From assembly GCF_030758315.1 (NCBI RefSeq), contig NZ_CP132336.1, forward strand, positions 248,001 through 312,000: DNA of 64,000 nt, given 5' to 3'. Each line of letters opens with the position of its first letter. The stretch's first letter is position 1. Source of the stretch: Pararhizobium sp. IMCC3301 (GTDB lineage Bacteria > Pseudomonadota > Alphaproteobacteria > Rhizobiales > GCA-2746425). Below are positions 45,110 to 55,593 of this stretch, piece after piece. The position numbers and the translations under genes are program-made. Under the pieces are notes generated by a model. That model ran no database searches and was not told the DNA's origin. It saw only the letters and a program-made list of their open reading frames with translations.

Positions 45110-47941
45110 ATGAGTACAATTTTGTCCGATAACGAAAATACCCCTGACGGAAATGAGCCGGCTGGCGATCTGCCGTCCGATGTTCAGCGCATTGGAATTG
45201 TCGAAGAGATGAAGCGGTCCTATCTCGATTACGCCATGAGCGTGATCGTAAGCCGCGCCTTGCCTGACGTGCGTGACGGTCTGAAACCGGTGCATCGTCG
45301 GATCTTGTACGCCATGCATGGCATGGGGCTGGAATTCAATAAATCCTACCGCAAATCTGCCGGTGTCGTGGGTGAGGTGATGGGTAAATATCACCCCCAT
45401 GGCGACAGCGCGATCTATGATGCGCTGGTTCGAATGGCGCAGGAATTTTCGATGCGGCTGCCGCTTGTCGACGGGCAGGGCAATTTCGGCTCGGTCGATG
45501 GCGATCCTCCCGCTGCCATGCGCTATACCGAATGCCGGATGGAAAAGGCAGCGCAGTATCTGCTTGCCGATATTGAGAAAGACACGGTCGACTTTCAGGA
45601 AAACTATGATGGGCGAGAACGAGAGCCTGTTGTCATGCCGTCGCGCTTTCCAAATCTTCTGGCCAATGGCGCAGGCGGCATTGCCGTCGGTATGGCGACC
45701 AATATCCCGCCACACAATCTGGGCGAGGTGATCAATGCCTGTATCGCCCTGATTGATGATCCGGCTATTTCCCTGTCCGGCATTATGGAGCATATGCCGG
45801 GGCCCGATTTTCCCACCGGCGGCATGATCCTCGGGCGGGCTGGAATCCGGTCGGCCTTTGAAACAGGCCGCGGCAGTGTCATCATGCGCGGCAAGGTTGC
45901 TACCGAAATGGTGCGCAAGGACCGGGAAGCTCTTGTGATCACGGAAATTCCGTTCCAGGTCAACAAGGCATCGATGATTGAAAAGATTGCCGATCTGGTG
46001 CGCGAGAAACGCGTTGAAGGCATTTCCGATATTCGCGACGAATCCGATCGTGACGGCATGCGTGTCGTTGTCGAATTGAAGCGCGATGCGGTTGCCGACG
46101 TGGTGCTCAACCAGATTTACCGGTTCTCGCCGCTGCAAAGCTCGTTCGGCTGTAACATGGTGGCTCTGAATGGCGGTAAGCCCGAGCAGATGACACTGCT
46201 CGACATGCTGCGCGCCTTTGTTGCCTTCCGCGAAGTTGTGGTCAGCCGCAGAACCAAATTTCTTTTGAACAAGGCGCGCGACCGCGCCCATGTGCTTGTC
46301 GGCCTGGCCATCGCAGTGGCAAATATTGACGAAGTGATCGCTCTGATCCGCGCAGCGCCGGACCCCGCCACCGCACGCGCGCAATTGTTGAAAAAAAGCT
46401 GGCCCGCCCGCGATATTGAACCACTGATCCGGCTGATTGATGATCCGCGCCACCGCGTTCAGGAAGATGGCACCTACAAACTGTCAGAAGAGCAGGCGCG
46501 CGCAATTCTGGAATTGCGTCTGCAGCGTCTCACCGGCATCGGTCAGGAAGAGATTTCCGATGAACTGAACAAGCTTGGTGAGGAGATCAAGAAATATCTT
46601 GAGATTCTCGGCTCGCGGCTGCACATCATGACGATCATCAAGGACGAATTGCTCGAATCCCAGGAGTTGTTCGCCACGCCGCGCCGCACGGAAATTCTCG
46701 AAGGCGGTGCGGAACTGGAAGATGAAGATCTTATCCAGCGTGAAGACATGGTCATTACCGTATCGCATACCGGCTATATCAAGCGTGTGCCGTTGGCGAC
46801 ATATCGTGCGCAACGGCGCGGCGGCAAGGGCCGCTCGGGAATGTCGACCAAGAACGAAGATTTCGTAACCCGGCTGTTTGTCGCCAATACCCACACACCG
46901 CTATTGTTCTTTTCCTCTCGCGGCATCGTTTACAAGCTGAAAGCCTGGCGTCTGCCGGTCGGAAGTCCGCAATCCCGTGGCAAGGCGCTGATCAATATTC
47001 TGCCGCTGCAGCAGAATGAGACGATCACCACAATCATGCCATTGCCCGAGGATGAAGAAAGTTGGGCCCAGCTCGATGTGATGTTCGCGACGACGCGCGG
47101 CACGATCCGGCGCAACAAATTATCCGATTTTGTTCAGGTCAACCGCAATGGCAAGATTGCCATGAAGCTCGATGACGGTGACGCCATAGTGGGTGTGGAA
47201 ACCTGTTCTGCCGATGATGACGTGCTGCTGACCAGCCTCAAAGGTCAGTGCATCCGCTTCCGGGTGCAGGATGTACGTGTCTTCACAGGACGCAATTCAG
47301 TCGGCGTGCGCGGCATAAATCTGGCGTCAGGTGACAAAGTGATCGCGATGTCAATCCTGCGACATTTTGATGCAACCCCGGCGGAACGCGCCGCCTATAT
47401 CAAGCAAAGCCGCATGCTGCGCGGCTTTGATGATGATGCGGCATTGGCAGATATCAGCGATGATGAAGCAGAGGTCACGGATCTTGCGGAAAATGGCATT
47501 GATGAGGCCAGATTCGCCGCCATGGCCGAGGCAGAGCAGGTCATTCTGGCGATTTCCGAGAACGGCTATGGCAAGCGCAGTTCCTCCTTCGAGTACCGGG
47601 TTTCCGGGCGCGGCGGCAAGGGCATCGCAGCCATGAATATGTCAAGCCGCAACGGTGCGCTGGCAGCTTCCTTCCGTGTCGACGAGGGCGATGAAATCAT
47701 GCTCGTCACCAATGGCGGCCAGTTGATCCGTTGTCCGATTGGCGGCATCCGGCTGGCCGGTCGTTCGACCCAGGGTGTAACCATCTTCAACACTGCCAAA
47801 GATGAAATCGTCGTTTCTGTTGAACGCATCAGTGAAATTGAAGGCGACGATGAAGACGACATTGAAGATGGCGATTCAGAAGTTATTGCAGATGGTGATA
47901 CGGAGACACCGATTGATGAAACCGGCCCGGTTGAATCCTGA
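45110..47941 (+). CDS. gyrA: DNA gyrase subunit A
   Basis: Cuts and reseals DNA to add negative supercoils. The 943 residues have the winged-helix with [17 protein letters not shown] (quinolone region; Ser100 and Asp104 correspond to E. coli Ser83 and Asp87), the catalytic Tyr139 (AMRYTECRM), and the GyrA-box QRRGGKGRS that defines gyrase rather than topoisomerase IV. The C-terminal beta-pinwheel ends in an acidic tail ([14 protein letters not shown]). The ORF can extend upstream to 45014, but [11 protein letters not shown] from 45110 is more natural. The ParC possibility is excluded by the box. holB follows 82 bp downstream. Confidence 0.97.
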   Translation: MSTILSDNENTPDGNEPAGDLPSDVQRIGIVEEMKRSYLDYAMSVIVSRALPDVRDGLKPVHRRILYAMHGMGLEFNKSYRKSAGVVGEVMGKYHPHGDSAIYDALVRMAQEFSMRLPLVDGQGNFGSVDGDPPAAMRYTECRMEKAAQYLLADIEKDTVDFQENYDGREREPVVMPSRFPNLLANGAGGIAVGMATNIPPHNLGEVINACIALIDDPAISLSGIMEHMPGPDFPTGGMILGRAGIRSAFETGRGSVIMRGKVATEMVRKDREALVITEIPFQVNKASMIEKIADLVREKRVEGISDIRDESDRDGMRVVVELKRDAVADVVLNQIYRFSPLQSSFGCNMVALNGGKPEQMTLLDMLRAFVAFREVVVSRRTKFLLNKARDRAHVLVGLAIAVANIDEVIALIRAAPDPATARAQLLKKSWPARDIEPLIRLIDDPRHRVQEDGTYKLSEEQARAILELRLQRLTGIGQEEISDELNKLGEEIKKYLEILGSRLHIMTIIKDELLESQELFATPRRTEILEGGAELEDEDLIQREDMVITVSHTGYIKRVPLATYRAQRRGGKGRSGMSTKNEDFVTRLFVANTHTPLLFFSSRGIVYKLKAWRLPVGSPQSRGKALINILPLQQNETITTIMPLPEDEESWAQLDVMFATTRGTIRRNKLSDFVQVNRNGKIAMKLDDGDAIVGVETCSADDDVLLTSLKGQCIRFRVQDVRVFTGRNSVGVRGINLASGDKVIAMSILRHFDATPAERAAYIKQSRMLRGFDDDAALADISDDEAEVTDLAENGIDEARFAAMAEAEQVILAISENGYGKRSSSFEYRVSGRGGKGIAAMNMSSRNGALAASFRVDEGDEIMLVTNGGQLIRCPIGGIRLAGRSTQGVTIFNTAKDEIVVSVERISEIEGDDEDDIEDGDSEVIADGDTETPIDETGPVES

Positions 47942-48023
47942 TCGCCGCTGCCGCGCCGGGATCGTACGCTGATGTCTGGCACGGGTTTTGATCCAGGGTC
48001 AGATTTTACCGTCTGGAACGCCA

Positions 48024-49070
48024 ATGTCCAATGTAGAAGACCTTGATCTGATTCTGCAGCCACGGCGCGCACAGCGTCTGGTAGGTGCTGAAGCATTGCA
48101 GCGCGAGTTTCTGGATGCGCTGGGGCAGGGCAAACTGCATCACGCATGGCTGATCGGCGGTCCTGTCAGTTGCGGCAAGGCAACTCTGGCCTATCAGATC
48201 GCCAAATTTCTCCTCACGCATCAGCAGAACGCCCGGGAAGCTGCCCAAAACGCCGAGGAACTGTCGGTCGCGGCCGACAGTCAGGCGGCAGCAAAGATCA
48301 GTGCCGGATCGCATCCTGACCTGCTGTTATTGTCGCGTCGCTGGGATGAAGAAAAGAAACGCATGACCAGCGGCATTCCGGTCGTCGATGTGCGGCGTCT
48401 GATCCATTTTCTTGGGTCCACAGCAGCCGGTGGCGGCTGGCGCATCATTGTCGTCGACAAGGCCGAGGATATGGCCCCGGCGGCGGCCAATGCACTTTTG
48501 AAATCACTCGAAGAACCACCATCCAAGTCTCTGTTTTTATTGTTGTCTGACAGCTATCAACGTCTTCTGCCAACAATCCGGTCGCGCTGCCGCAGGGCGC
48601 TGCTGCCGAAACCGACTGAGCCACAGATGCAGGAAATCCTGCGTGCTGAACTGGGTGATTTTGATACGGCCGGCTTTAACGCAATTTCCAGGCTCGCGGA
48701 TGGACGCGTGCGCTACGCAATGGACCTGATGCAAGCCGATCATGGCGCGCTGCGTCAAGACATGCAGACACGGCTTGAAGAGGCGCCCGGCGACCACACA
48801 AGCCTGCATGCGCTGGCCGATGCGCTGACACTGCGTAACCGGGATGCTTTGTTTGCCGAATTTCTGGAACGGGCGCGGCTGTTTGTTCATGAGCGCGCAA
48901 TCGCCATGGCCGGGCAGGGAGCCGCCAACCCCTGGGTCGATGTCTGGGATCAACTGGTGCAGCAGCAGCGCCAGACTGAGACCTTTAATCTGGACAGGAA
49001 ACAGTTGATCCTGAACCTGTTTGCTCTACTAAACAGAGCCAAGAACGCAGAGGCGCGTTTGCCCGTTTAA
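48024..49070 (+). CDS. holB: DNA polymerase III delta' subunit
   Basis: Part of the clamp loader that places the beta sliding clamp on DNA. The 348-residue protein has the AAA+ layout: LHHAWLIGGPVSCGKATLA (altered Walker A), DKAEDMAPAAANALLKSLEEPP and the sensor motif TIRSRCRRALL containing SRC. Delta' commonly has an imperfect nucleotide-binding site. The ATG at 48024 is preferred to a TTG at 47988. In many rhizobia tmk lies directly upstream of holB; here gyrA does. metG follows by 18 bp. Confidence 0.94.
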   Translation: MSNVEDLDLILQPRRAQRLVGAEALQREFLDALGQGKLHHAWLIGGPVSCGKATLAYQIAKFLLTHQQNAREAAQNAEELSVAADSQAAAKISAGSHPDLLLLSRRWDEEKKRMTSGIPVVDVRRLIHFLGSTAAGGGWRIIVVDKAEDMAPAAANALLKSLEEPPSKSLFLLLSDSYQRLLPTIRSRCRRALLPKPTEPQMQEILRAELGDFDTAGFNAISRLADGRVRYAMDLMQADHGALRQDMQTRLEEAPGDHTSLHALADALTLRNRDALFAEFLERARLFVHERAIAMAGQGAANPWVDVWDQLVQQQRQTETFNLDRKQLILNLFALLNRAKNAEARLPV

Positions 49071-49088
49071 GTCAGGTCAGTCCCGGAT

Positions 49089-50639
49089 ATGAATAAAAAG
49101 ACTTTCTATATTACCACCGCAATTTCCTATCCCAACGGCGCGCCCCATATCGGCCATGCCTATGAGCTGATCGCAACAGACGCGCTGGCGCGGTTCAAGC
49201 GGCTCGACGGTTTTGACACATTTTTTCTCACTGGCGTTGATGAGCATGGCCTGAAAATGCTGAAAACCGCCCGCGACCTTGGCATAACCACACAGGAACT
49301 CGCCAACCGCAACACCGCGCGCTTTCAGGACATGGCGGCTGTTCTGAACGCATCCAATGATGATTATCTGCGCACTACCGAACCGCGACATCATGCGGCC
49401 AGCGTCGAAATCTGGAAACGCATGGCTGCGGCCGGGGATATTTACAAGCACACCTATTCAGGCTGGTATTCGGTACGCGATGAAGCCTATTACGGCGAAG
49501 ATGAAGTTACCTCCGGCGAAGACGGCATCAAGCTTGGCGGGCAGGGCACGCCGGTGGAATGGGTTGAGGAAGACAGCTATTTCTTCCGCCTCTCGGCCTA
49601 TCAGGACCGTTTGCTGGCGCATTTTGAGGCGCATCCGGAATTCATTGGCCCCGATGAGCGCCGCAATGAAGTGGTCAGTTTTGTCAAATCAGGGCTGCGA
49701 GATCTGTCAATTTCGCGCACGACTTTCGACTGGGGCGTGACAGTGCCGGATGATCCGGAACACGTCATGTATGTCTGGGTCGACGCTCTGACGAATTATC
49801 TGACTGCAACCGGATTTCCCGATGAAAATGACGCACGGGCGCGGTTCTGGCCGGCTGATGTCCATGTCATCGGCAAGGATATCATCCGCTTTCACGCAGT
49901 ATACTGGCCCGCCTTCCTGATGTCCGCCGGTCTGGCCTTGCCAAAACGTGTTTTTGCCCACGGATTTCTGTTCAACCGCGGTGAGAAAATGTCGAAATCG
50001 GTTGGCAATGTGGTCGATCCGTTCTCTCTGGTCGACATCTATGGCCTTGATGCTCTGCGCTATTTTCTGCTGCGCGAAGTGCCGTTCGGGCGTGATGGCA
50101 GTTACAGCCATGACGCCATCGTGGCGCGGATGAATGCGGATCTGGCGAATGATCTGGGCAATCTCGCGCAGCGCTCGCTTTCCATGGTGTTCAAGAATCT
50201 CGATGGCGCATTGATGACGCCTTCCACGCTGACTGAAGCAGACAACGTAATCCTGGAACAGGCCAGAGCACTGCTGCCGGAATGCCGGGAGGCGATGGAC
50301 GTCCAGGCTCCGCACAATGCGTTGAACGCCATATGGAACGTGGTCAGCGAAGCCAATCGCTATTTTGCCGCACAGGAACCCTGGGCACTGAAAAAAACCG
50401 ATCCGCAACGCATGAGCGACGTACTTTATGTCACCGCTGAAATTGTGCGCAGGGTTGCCATCCTGGCACAACCCTTCATGCCCGATGCTGCGACGCGTCT
50501 GCTGGACGCCCTGGCGGTGCCATCTGAAGAGCGCAGTTTCGCTGCGCTGGGCGCTGCTGACACGCTGACAAGCGGCACCACCATTGCCAAGCCGGAAGGT
50601 ATTTTCCCTCGATTTGTTGAACCGGTGGCAGCGAACTGA
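49089..50639 (+). CDS. metG: Methionyl-tRNA synthetase
   Basis: Charges tRNA-Met. The 516-residue protein has the class I motif [17 protein letters not shown] (HIGH, about 20-24) and KMSKS ([13 protein letters not shown], about 300). The connective region ([13 protein letters not shown]) has no zinc-binding cysteines, which places it in the zinc-free MetG subgroup common in alphaproteobacteria. No C-terminal tRNA-binding (EMAP-type) extension. The stop overlaps the tatD start (TGATG), so translation is coupled. Confidence 0.97.
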   Translation: MNKKTFYITTAISYPNGAPHIGHAYELIATDALARFKRLDGFDTFFLTGVDEHGLKMLKTARDLGITTQELANRNTARFQDMAAVLNASNDDYLRTTEPRHHAASVEIWKRMAAAGDIYKHTYSGWYSVRDEAYYGEDEVTSGEDGIKLGGQGTPVEWVEEDSYFFRLSAYQDRLLAHFEAHPEFIGPDERRNEVVSFVKSGLRDLSISRTTFDWGVTVPDDPEHVMYVWVDALTNYLTATGFPDENDARARFWPADVHVIGKDIIRFHAVYWPAFLMSAGLALPKRVFAHGFLFNRGEKMSKSVGNVVDPFSLVDIYGLDALRYFLLREVPFGRDGSYSHDAIVARMNADLANDLGNLAQRSLSMVFKNLDGALMTPSTLTEADNVILEQARALLPECREAMDVQAPHNALNAIWNVVSEANRYFAAQEPWALKKTDPQRMSDVLYVTAEIVRRVAILAQPFMPDAATRLLDALAVPSEERSFAALGAADTLTSGTTIAKPEGIFPRFVEPVAAN

Positions 50640-51421
50640 TGCTGATTGACAGCCACTGCCATCTGGATTTTCCCGACTTCGCCGAGCAACTGGACGATGT
50701 GGTCGCGCGAGCGCGAGCCAGAGGCGTTGAGCGGATGATTACAATCTGCACACGGGTTGAAAAATTTGATCAGGTGCTGGCCGTCGCCGAGCGTTATGAT
50801 GATGTGTTCTGTTCCGTCGGCACTCATCCGCATAATGCAGACGAAGAGCAGCATGTCACGACAGACCAACTGGTTGCGCTGGCGGCACATCCGAAAGTCG
50901 TCGCCATCGGCGAGGCGGGTCTCGATTATCATTATGACAACAGCACGCCTGACAGTCAGAAACGCGGTTTTATAACCCATATCGCCGCTGCGCGGATCAC
51001 CGGACTTCCGCTGATCATCCATGCCCGCGCTGCTGACGCCGACATGATTGATATTCTCGTCAAAGAGACAGAAAATGGTGCATTTCCTGCAGTATTACAT
51101 TGTTTTTCGTCGGGTGCGGAGCTGGCAAGAACAGGAGTCGATCTTGGGCTCTATGTCTCGTTTTCAGGCATAGCAACCTTCAAAAACGCCGAAGATATCC
51201 GCGATATCGCACAACATGTTCCACGGGATCGTATTCTGGTCGAAACCGATGCACCTTATCTGGCACCAGTGCCGCATCGCGGCCGGACCAATGAACCGTC
51301 TTTTGTCGCTGATACGGCAGACTCTCTTGCCAGAACCCTGCAGATGGAGACGGCAGATCTGATCAGACAGACCGGCGAAAATACCTTCCGGCTGTTCCAG
51401 AAACTGCCGAAACAATTATGA
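50639..51421 (+). CDS. tatD: TatD-family metal-dependent hydrolase (DNase)
   Basis: TatD proteins act as 3'-5' DNases and have a role in DNA quality control. The 260 residues show the TIM-barrel amidohydrolase metal ligands: DSHCHLDF (His6/His8), GEAGLDYHY (Glu), IHAR, LHCFSS and ETDAPYLAP. It overlaps both metG and the downstream metallo-beta-lactamase gene by a few bases, so three genes form a tightly coupled operon with holB ahead. Confidence 0.96.
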   Translation: MLIDSHCHLDFPDFAEQLDDVVARARARGVERMITICTRVEKFDQVLAVAERYDDVFCSVGTHPHNADEEQHVTTDQLVALAAHPKVVAIGEAGLDYHYDNSTPDSQKRGFITHIAAARITGLPLIIHARAADADMIDILVKETENGAFPAVLHCFSSGAELARTGVDLGLYVSFSGIATFKNAEDIRDIAQHVPRDRILVETDAPYLAPVPHRGRTNEPSFVADTADSLARTLQMETADLIRQTGENTFRLFQKLPKQL

Positions 51422-52212
51422 GCCTGCGTTTCACCATTCTTGGATGCGGCTCATCTCCGGGCGTTCCCAGGATCGGCAATCACTGGGGTGCCTGCGATCC
51501 GGATAATCCGAAGAACCGCCGTCGCCGCTGCAGCCTGCTGGTCGAAAAACGCAGTGGTGAGGACGTAACCCGGATCATCATTGATACCGGCCCGGATTTT
51601 CGCGAACAATGCCTGTCTGCCGGCATCGACTGGGCTGACGCGGTGCTTTACACCCATGCCCATGCCGACCACATTCATGGCATTGATGATCTGCGTGCTT
51701 TTGTGATCAACCGCCGCGAACGCGTTCAGATTTACTCTGACCGGCCGACGCTTGACCGGCTCTATGAAGGTTTTGGCTATTGCTTCCGGACGCCGGCGGG
51801 TTCGTCCTATCCGCCGATACTGGTCGCACATGAAATAAGGCACGGTGAAAAATTCAGCGTCGATGGACCCGGCGGTTCAATCGAGGTTCTTCCGTTTACT
51901 CAGATACATGGCGACATTATCTCGCTTGGTTTCCGAATTGGCGATCTGGCATATTCGTCTGATATAAGCGCTCTGCCGGATGAAAGCGCCGCGCTGCTGC
52001 ACGGCCTGTCATACTGGATTGTCGACGCGCTGCGCTACCAGCCGCATCCCAGTCATTTTTCACTGAGCGAAGCGGTCGGGGCGGTCCAGCTGATCAATCC
52101 CGGGACAGCCATTCTGACTCATATGCATGTGGATCTCGATTTTGAGACCGTGGATCGGGAAACCCCGGATAACATTCGACCGGCCTATGATGGCTGGTCG
52201 TGTGAGATATAA
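51418..52212 (+). CDS. Metallo-beta-lactamase fold hydrolase (PhnP/RNase Z-like)
   Basis: The 264-residue protein has the MBL metal motif THAHADHIHGIDDL and other family features (GSSPGVPRIGNHWGACDP at the start, which resembles PhnP-type and cyclic-phosphodiesterase relatives; SDISALPDE, and TILTHMHVDLDFE at the C-terminus). This holB-metG-tatD-MBL order is conserved across Hyphomicrobiales. Substrate not known: a cyclic phosphate ester is the best guess. Confidence 0.9.
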   Translation: MSLRFTILGCGSSPGVPRIGNHWGACDPDNPKNRRRRCSLLVEKRSGEDVTRIIIDTGPDFREQCLSAGIDWADAVLYTHAHADHIHGIDDLRAFVINRRERVQIYSDRPTLDRLYEGFGYCFRTPAGSSYPPILVAHEIRHGEKFSVDGPGGSIEVLPFTQIHGDIISLGFRIGDLAYSSDISALPDESAALLHGLSYWIVDALRYQPHPSHFSLSEAVGAVQLINPGTAILTHMHVDLDFETVDRETPDNIRPAYDGWSCEI

Positions 52213-52470
52213 TTGTTCCATAATATATCTTATGCGATAAGTTCGTATTACCGGCCTTTGCTACCACCAACCATTTATTGGTCCGACTAATCCCACTGCG
52301 CACCCCTGGTTCACGCAGGTGTCGATACCCAGCGCGCAGATACGTACAAGGGCTTCGACGGTAGCAGACGAACCGCCCTTGCCGGTGGCCTGCAAGAAGA
52401 TTTCAATCGTTCAGCTACCGCAAGATGCTGGAAGGCATTTTAGCCTGAAATCGAGCTGTCGCTGCAGCAA
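52213..52470. other. Gap with a 13-bp palindrome and a possible gene fragment
   Basis: CTTATGCGATAAG (about 52239-52251) is a perfect 5+3+5 palindrome in an A+T-rich setting, of the type bound by GntR-like regulators. On the minus strand, about 52261-52410 reads an open frame containing SSATVEALVRI and GIDTCVNQG, faintly like the C-terminus of HMG-CoA lyase-type enzymes. It has no start codon and may be a relic. Low confidence. Confidence 0.35.
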
Positions 52471-53544
52471 TTAGATATTCGAGCCTCGTATCGCTTCTAT
52501 CATGGCATCCGTTACCTCACGCGTCGTAGCGTTTCCACCGACATCAATTGTCATGATCCCGGCTTCACAAACTTTGTCGATAGCATCAAGCAGCCTTCGG
52601 GATGCATCAGCCTCGCCGAGATGATCCAGCATCTGCGCAGCCGTCCAGAACGTCGCCACCGGATTTGCAACGCCCTTTCCACTTATGTCAAAGGCCGAAC
52701 CATGTATTGGCTCGAACATCGAGGGATAGCGACGCTCAGGATCGATATTTGCCGTCGGAGCGACACCAAGGCTTCCAGCCAGTGCACCAGCGAGATCGGA
52801 CAGAATATCAGCATGCAAATTAGTGGCAACAATCGTATCCAGGCTCTGCGGGTGTTTGACCATACGAACCGTCATTGCATCGACCAGCATCTTGTCCCAG
52901 GTCACATCCGGAAATTCCAGCGCGACTTCTGCAGCAATTTCGTCCCACATCACCATGCCGTGGCGTTGGGCATTAGATTTGGTCACGACCGTTAGGAATT
53001 TTCGGCGCCGGGACTGCGCCAGGCTGAAGGCATATCGCATTATCCGCGTAACGCCAACGCGTGTAAAAATGGCCACTTCGGTGCCCACCTCCTCCGGAAA
53101 GCCCCTATGCGCCCGGCCACCATGTCCCGAATATTCACCTTCTGAGTTCTCGCGAACAATGACCCAATCGAGATCGCCAACGTCCACATTACGTAAAGGC
53201 GATGTGATGCCCGGGATGATTTTTGTCGGACGGACATTGGCATATTGATCAAATCCCTGGCAGATCGGAAGCCGCAGGCCCCAAAGAGTGATGTGATCCG
53301 GAATATCAGGCGCGCCGACAGCTCCGAAAAAAATCGCGTCAAAGGACTTGAGCTGGTCAAGGCCATCTTCCGGCATCATGATGCCATGCTTTTTGTAGTA
53401 GTCGGAACCCCAATCGAAATAGGTCAAATCAAACCGTATATTTCCCATGCGCGCCGCAAGTGCGTGCAGCACTGCAACACCGGATTCTATGACCTCCGGG
53501 CCGATGCCATCAGCCGGTATTGCAGCAATCTTGTGCGTTCGCAT
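52471..53544 (-). CDS. Tartrate/D-malate dehydrogenase (isocitrate/isopropylmalate dehydrogenase family)
   Basis: NAD-dependent beta-decarboxylating dehydrogenase. The 357 residues start IAAIPADGIGPEVIESG and include VRENSEGEYSGHGG, the metal/substrate region TNLHADILSDLAGALAGSLG, and the cofactor loop EPIHGSAFDISGKGVANPVAT. WGLRLPICQGFDQYANVRPTK and the ENSEGEYSG variant are typical of the tartrate dehydrogenase/D-malate dehydrogenase branch rather than LeuB. It would let the cell use tartrate or malate isomers. A LysR gene lies divergently, 132 bp away, and is probably its regulator. Confidence 0.9.
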   Translation of the reverse strand: MRTHKIAAIPADGIGPEVIESGVAVLHALAARMGNIRFDLTYFDWGSDYYKKHGIMMPEDGLDQLKSFDAIFFGAVGAPDIPDHITLWGLRLPICQGFDQYANVRPTKIIPGITSPLRNVDVGDLDWVIVRENSEGEYSGHGGRAHRGFPEEVGTEVAIFTRVGVTRIMRYAFSLAQSRRRKFLTVVTKSNAQRHGMVMWDEIAAEVALEFPDVTWDKMLVDAMTVRMVKHPQSLDTIVATNLHADILSDLAGALAGSLGVAPTANIDPERRYPSMFEPIHGSAFDISGKGVANPVATFWTAAQMLDHLGEADASRRLLDAIDKVCEAGIMTIDVGGNATTREVTDAMIEAIRGSNI

Positions 53545-53676
53545 TGCGTCCCCCCAGAGATTTTTTCAATTGAACAGTCACACGAGATTTTCTTCAAGCA
53601 AGCAATTTGCCAGTTTGACCAGGTCACAACAATGCGCATATATTATATAAGTTCCTGATATAATTAGGAGGTCTTT
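53545..53676. promoter_or_regulatory. Divergent promoter region of dehydrogenase and LysR gene
   Basis: An A+T-rich 132 bp containing TTATAT-N9-ATATAA (about 53644-53664), a suitable palindrome for a LysR-type dimer. Such shared control regions are the rule for LysR genes and their targets. Confidence 0.5.
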
Positions 53677-54591
53677 ATCGAGTTTCGACAGTTGCGATGC
53701 TTCATTGCAGTCGCGGAAACCCTTCATTTTGGCCGAGCTGCCCAACGACTGGATATGCTGCCTGCCTCGCTTGGTCGCCAGATCAAACTTCTTGAGGAAG
53801 GGGTCGGGATTCGACTCTTGACCCGTACAACACGTCATGTGGCGCTCACCGAAGCTGGAATTCTCCTGCTTCAAGAAGCTCGCGATCTGGTTTCACGGCT
53901 CGAAGTCCTGGAAACGACGCTTCGTGGCCACAAAAACCAAAATGAAGCTCTTTTGCGGGTGGGCGCTATCGACAGCGCCGCTGCAGGGCTTATTCCGCAA
54001 TTCCTGCCAGCGTTCAAAGCGCGTTATCCTGGCATCAGTGTCCAGCTGATTGAACAAAAAACCATACGGCTGCTGCCGAAACTCCTTTCCGGTAACCTTG
54101 ACATCGCATTCGTCCGTCCTCCGGAGACAAGTCATCGAAATCTTGAGTTTCGTCTGCTGTTCCACGAGACCGTAGTGGTCGCCTGCCCTGAGGGACACCG
54201 GCACGCAGATCTTGAATCGGTAACAGTCGATCAACTGGCTGATGAGCCATTAATCGTGCCGGATCGTAAATCCAGGCCACACAGCCACGATCTGAGCATG
54301 CTTCTTTTCATTGAAGCGGGTCTGACCGCACGCGTTGCACAAATCGCTGAAGAAAAGCAGACAATCGTCAATCTTGTCAGCAAGGGGATCGGCATTGCAA
54401 TTGTACCGCGCTGGACATCGCGGCTTGGTGTGAAGGGTGTGCGGTTTATTCCCCTCGACATGCCTGATAGCAAAATACAAAAGAAACTTGCACTCGCAGC
54501 TTGTTGGGTTCGCGATACGAGAGATCCGGCACGCGAGGCGTTTATAACGACGCTCCAAACCGAATTGGCAACCATTGCCGCGACAGCGTAA
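53677..54591 (+). CDS. LysR-family transcriptional regulator, apparent ATC start
   Basis: The 304-residue protein has the N-terminal winged helix (FRQLRCFIAVAETLHFGRAAQRLDMLPASLGRQIKLLEEGVGIRLL) and the effector-binding domain of LysR regulators. In the family the first residues usually read MEFRQLRCF. Here the same frame gives IEFRQLRCF, where the first codon is ATC at 53677, and AGGAGG (53666-53671) stands exactly 5 bp ahead of it. The only other nearby start, TTG at 53692, is 20 bp away from that site and would cut into the domain. A rare ATC start, a mutated ATG, or a sequencing error would all fit. Probably controls the divergent dehydrogenase gene. Confidence 0.88.
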   Translation: MEFRQLRCFIAVAETLHFGRAAQRLDMLPASLGRQIKLLEEGVGIRLLTRTTRHVALTEAGILLLQEARDLVSRLEVLETTLRGHKNQNEALLRVGAIDSAAAGLIPQFLPAFKARYPGISVQLIEQKTIRLLPKLLSGNLDIAFVRPPETSHRNLEFRLLFHETVVVACPEGHRHADLESVTVDQLADEPLIVPDRKSRPHSHDLSMLLFIEAGLTARVAQIAEEKQTIVNLVSKGIGIAIVPRWTSRLGVKGVRFIPLDMPDSKIQKKLALAACWVRDTRDPAREAFITTLQTELATIAATA

Positions 54592-54696
54592 TTATTATTT
54601 CAAATTTCTACAGCTGCGTTGGGCTGATCCAGCTCACATCGCAGAAATCCCGGAGCAGCCTCCCACGTGTGCTGTTGAAGACGGAAAACAATCCCT

Positions 54697-55593
54697 CTAA
54701 CTCACATCCAGGCCTGTGCCCTTCTGCTTGTGGTCCGGCTCGACATGAATCGTCGTCTGGCTCCCTGGGACAGCAGATTGGATGGCGCCCTCAATCCGGT
54801 CGCAGATATCGTGAGCAGCTTTCACATCCATCGAGCGGTCGACCACAAGGTGGAACTCGACATAGGTCGCTGCGCCGGACACGCGTGATTTGATGTCGTG
54901 GACTTCGATTGCCCCCTGAGCATTCTCGATGATGATTTCTTCAATCACTTCCGCTTCATCCGCATCGATGGAAGCATCCATCAATCCGTTGATCGACGAT
55001 GATATGACTTTCCAGCCTTCACGCAGAACATTTACCCCGACAATCATCGCCATCAGTGCATCCAGCACAATCCAGCCGGTGACAATCGTCAGACCAAGAC
55101 CGATCAACACGCCGATCGATGTCACCACATCGGTTTTGACGTGCAGGCCGTCGGCAAGCAGCGCCGGTGATTTTTCAGCTGTGCCTGTCGAGATCAAAAG
55201 CCACGCCCAATATCCGTTGATAATCGCCGCAACGGCGTTAATCGCCATACCCAGAGCCGGTTCCGTAATTCTGTGCTCGGTCACCAAGGCCATATAGGCA
55301 CTGTAGAAAATGGCGAGAGCCGCCAGGACAACAAAAATCCCTTCCAAAACAGCAGAAAAATACTCCGCCTTCTGATGACCATACTGATGATTCGTATCCG
55401 CTGGTTTGTGGCTGATGCGAATAGCCACAGACGCGACTGCAGCCGCAATGACATTGACAATGGATTCCAGAGCATCCGAAAGCAGCGCCACGGAACCGGT
55501 CAGCCACCATGCGAGGAATTTGATGCTCATCACCACCAGCGCGATAATGATTGAAAGATAGGCGAGCTTTGCAACTCTGGAATTTGCAGTCAT
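54697..55593 (-). CDS. Cation diffusion facilitator (CDF) metal transporter
   Basis: The 298-residue inner-membrane protein has six helices and the CDF C-terminal cytoplasmic domain. Expected metal ligands appear in helix 2 (SDALESIVNV, Asp40) and helix 5 (ADGLHVKTDVV, His and Asp), and the HQYGHQKAEYF loop is present. At the place of the second helix-2 Asp of zinc/iron transporters (DxxxD) this protein has Ser44, so the metal may differ. Exports divalent cations by proton exchange. It converges with the LysR gene and is divergent from mazG. Confidence 0.92.
   Translation of the reverse strand: MTANSRVAKLAYLSIIIALVVMSIKFLAWWLTGSVALLSDALESIVNVIAAAVASVAIRISHKPADTNHQYGHQKAEYFSAVLEGIFVVLAALAIFYSAYMALVTEHRITEPALGMAINAVAAIINGYWAWLLISTGTAEKSPALLADGLHVKTDVVTSIGVLIGLGLTIVTGWIVLDALMAMIVGVNVLREGWKVISSSINGLMDASIDADEAEVIEEIIIENAQGAIEVHDIKSRVSGAATYVEFHLVVDRSMDVKAAHDICDRIEGAIQSAVPGSQTTIHVEPDHKQKGTGLDVS

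Noticed and set aside
45077-46453. Minus-strand open frame of 458 codons inside gyrA
   Set aside because: Antisense to highly conserved gyrA codons; no family resemblance.
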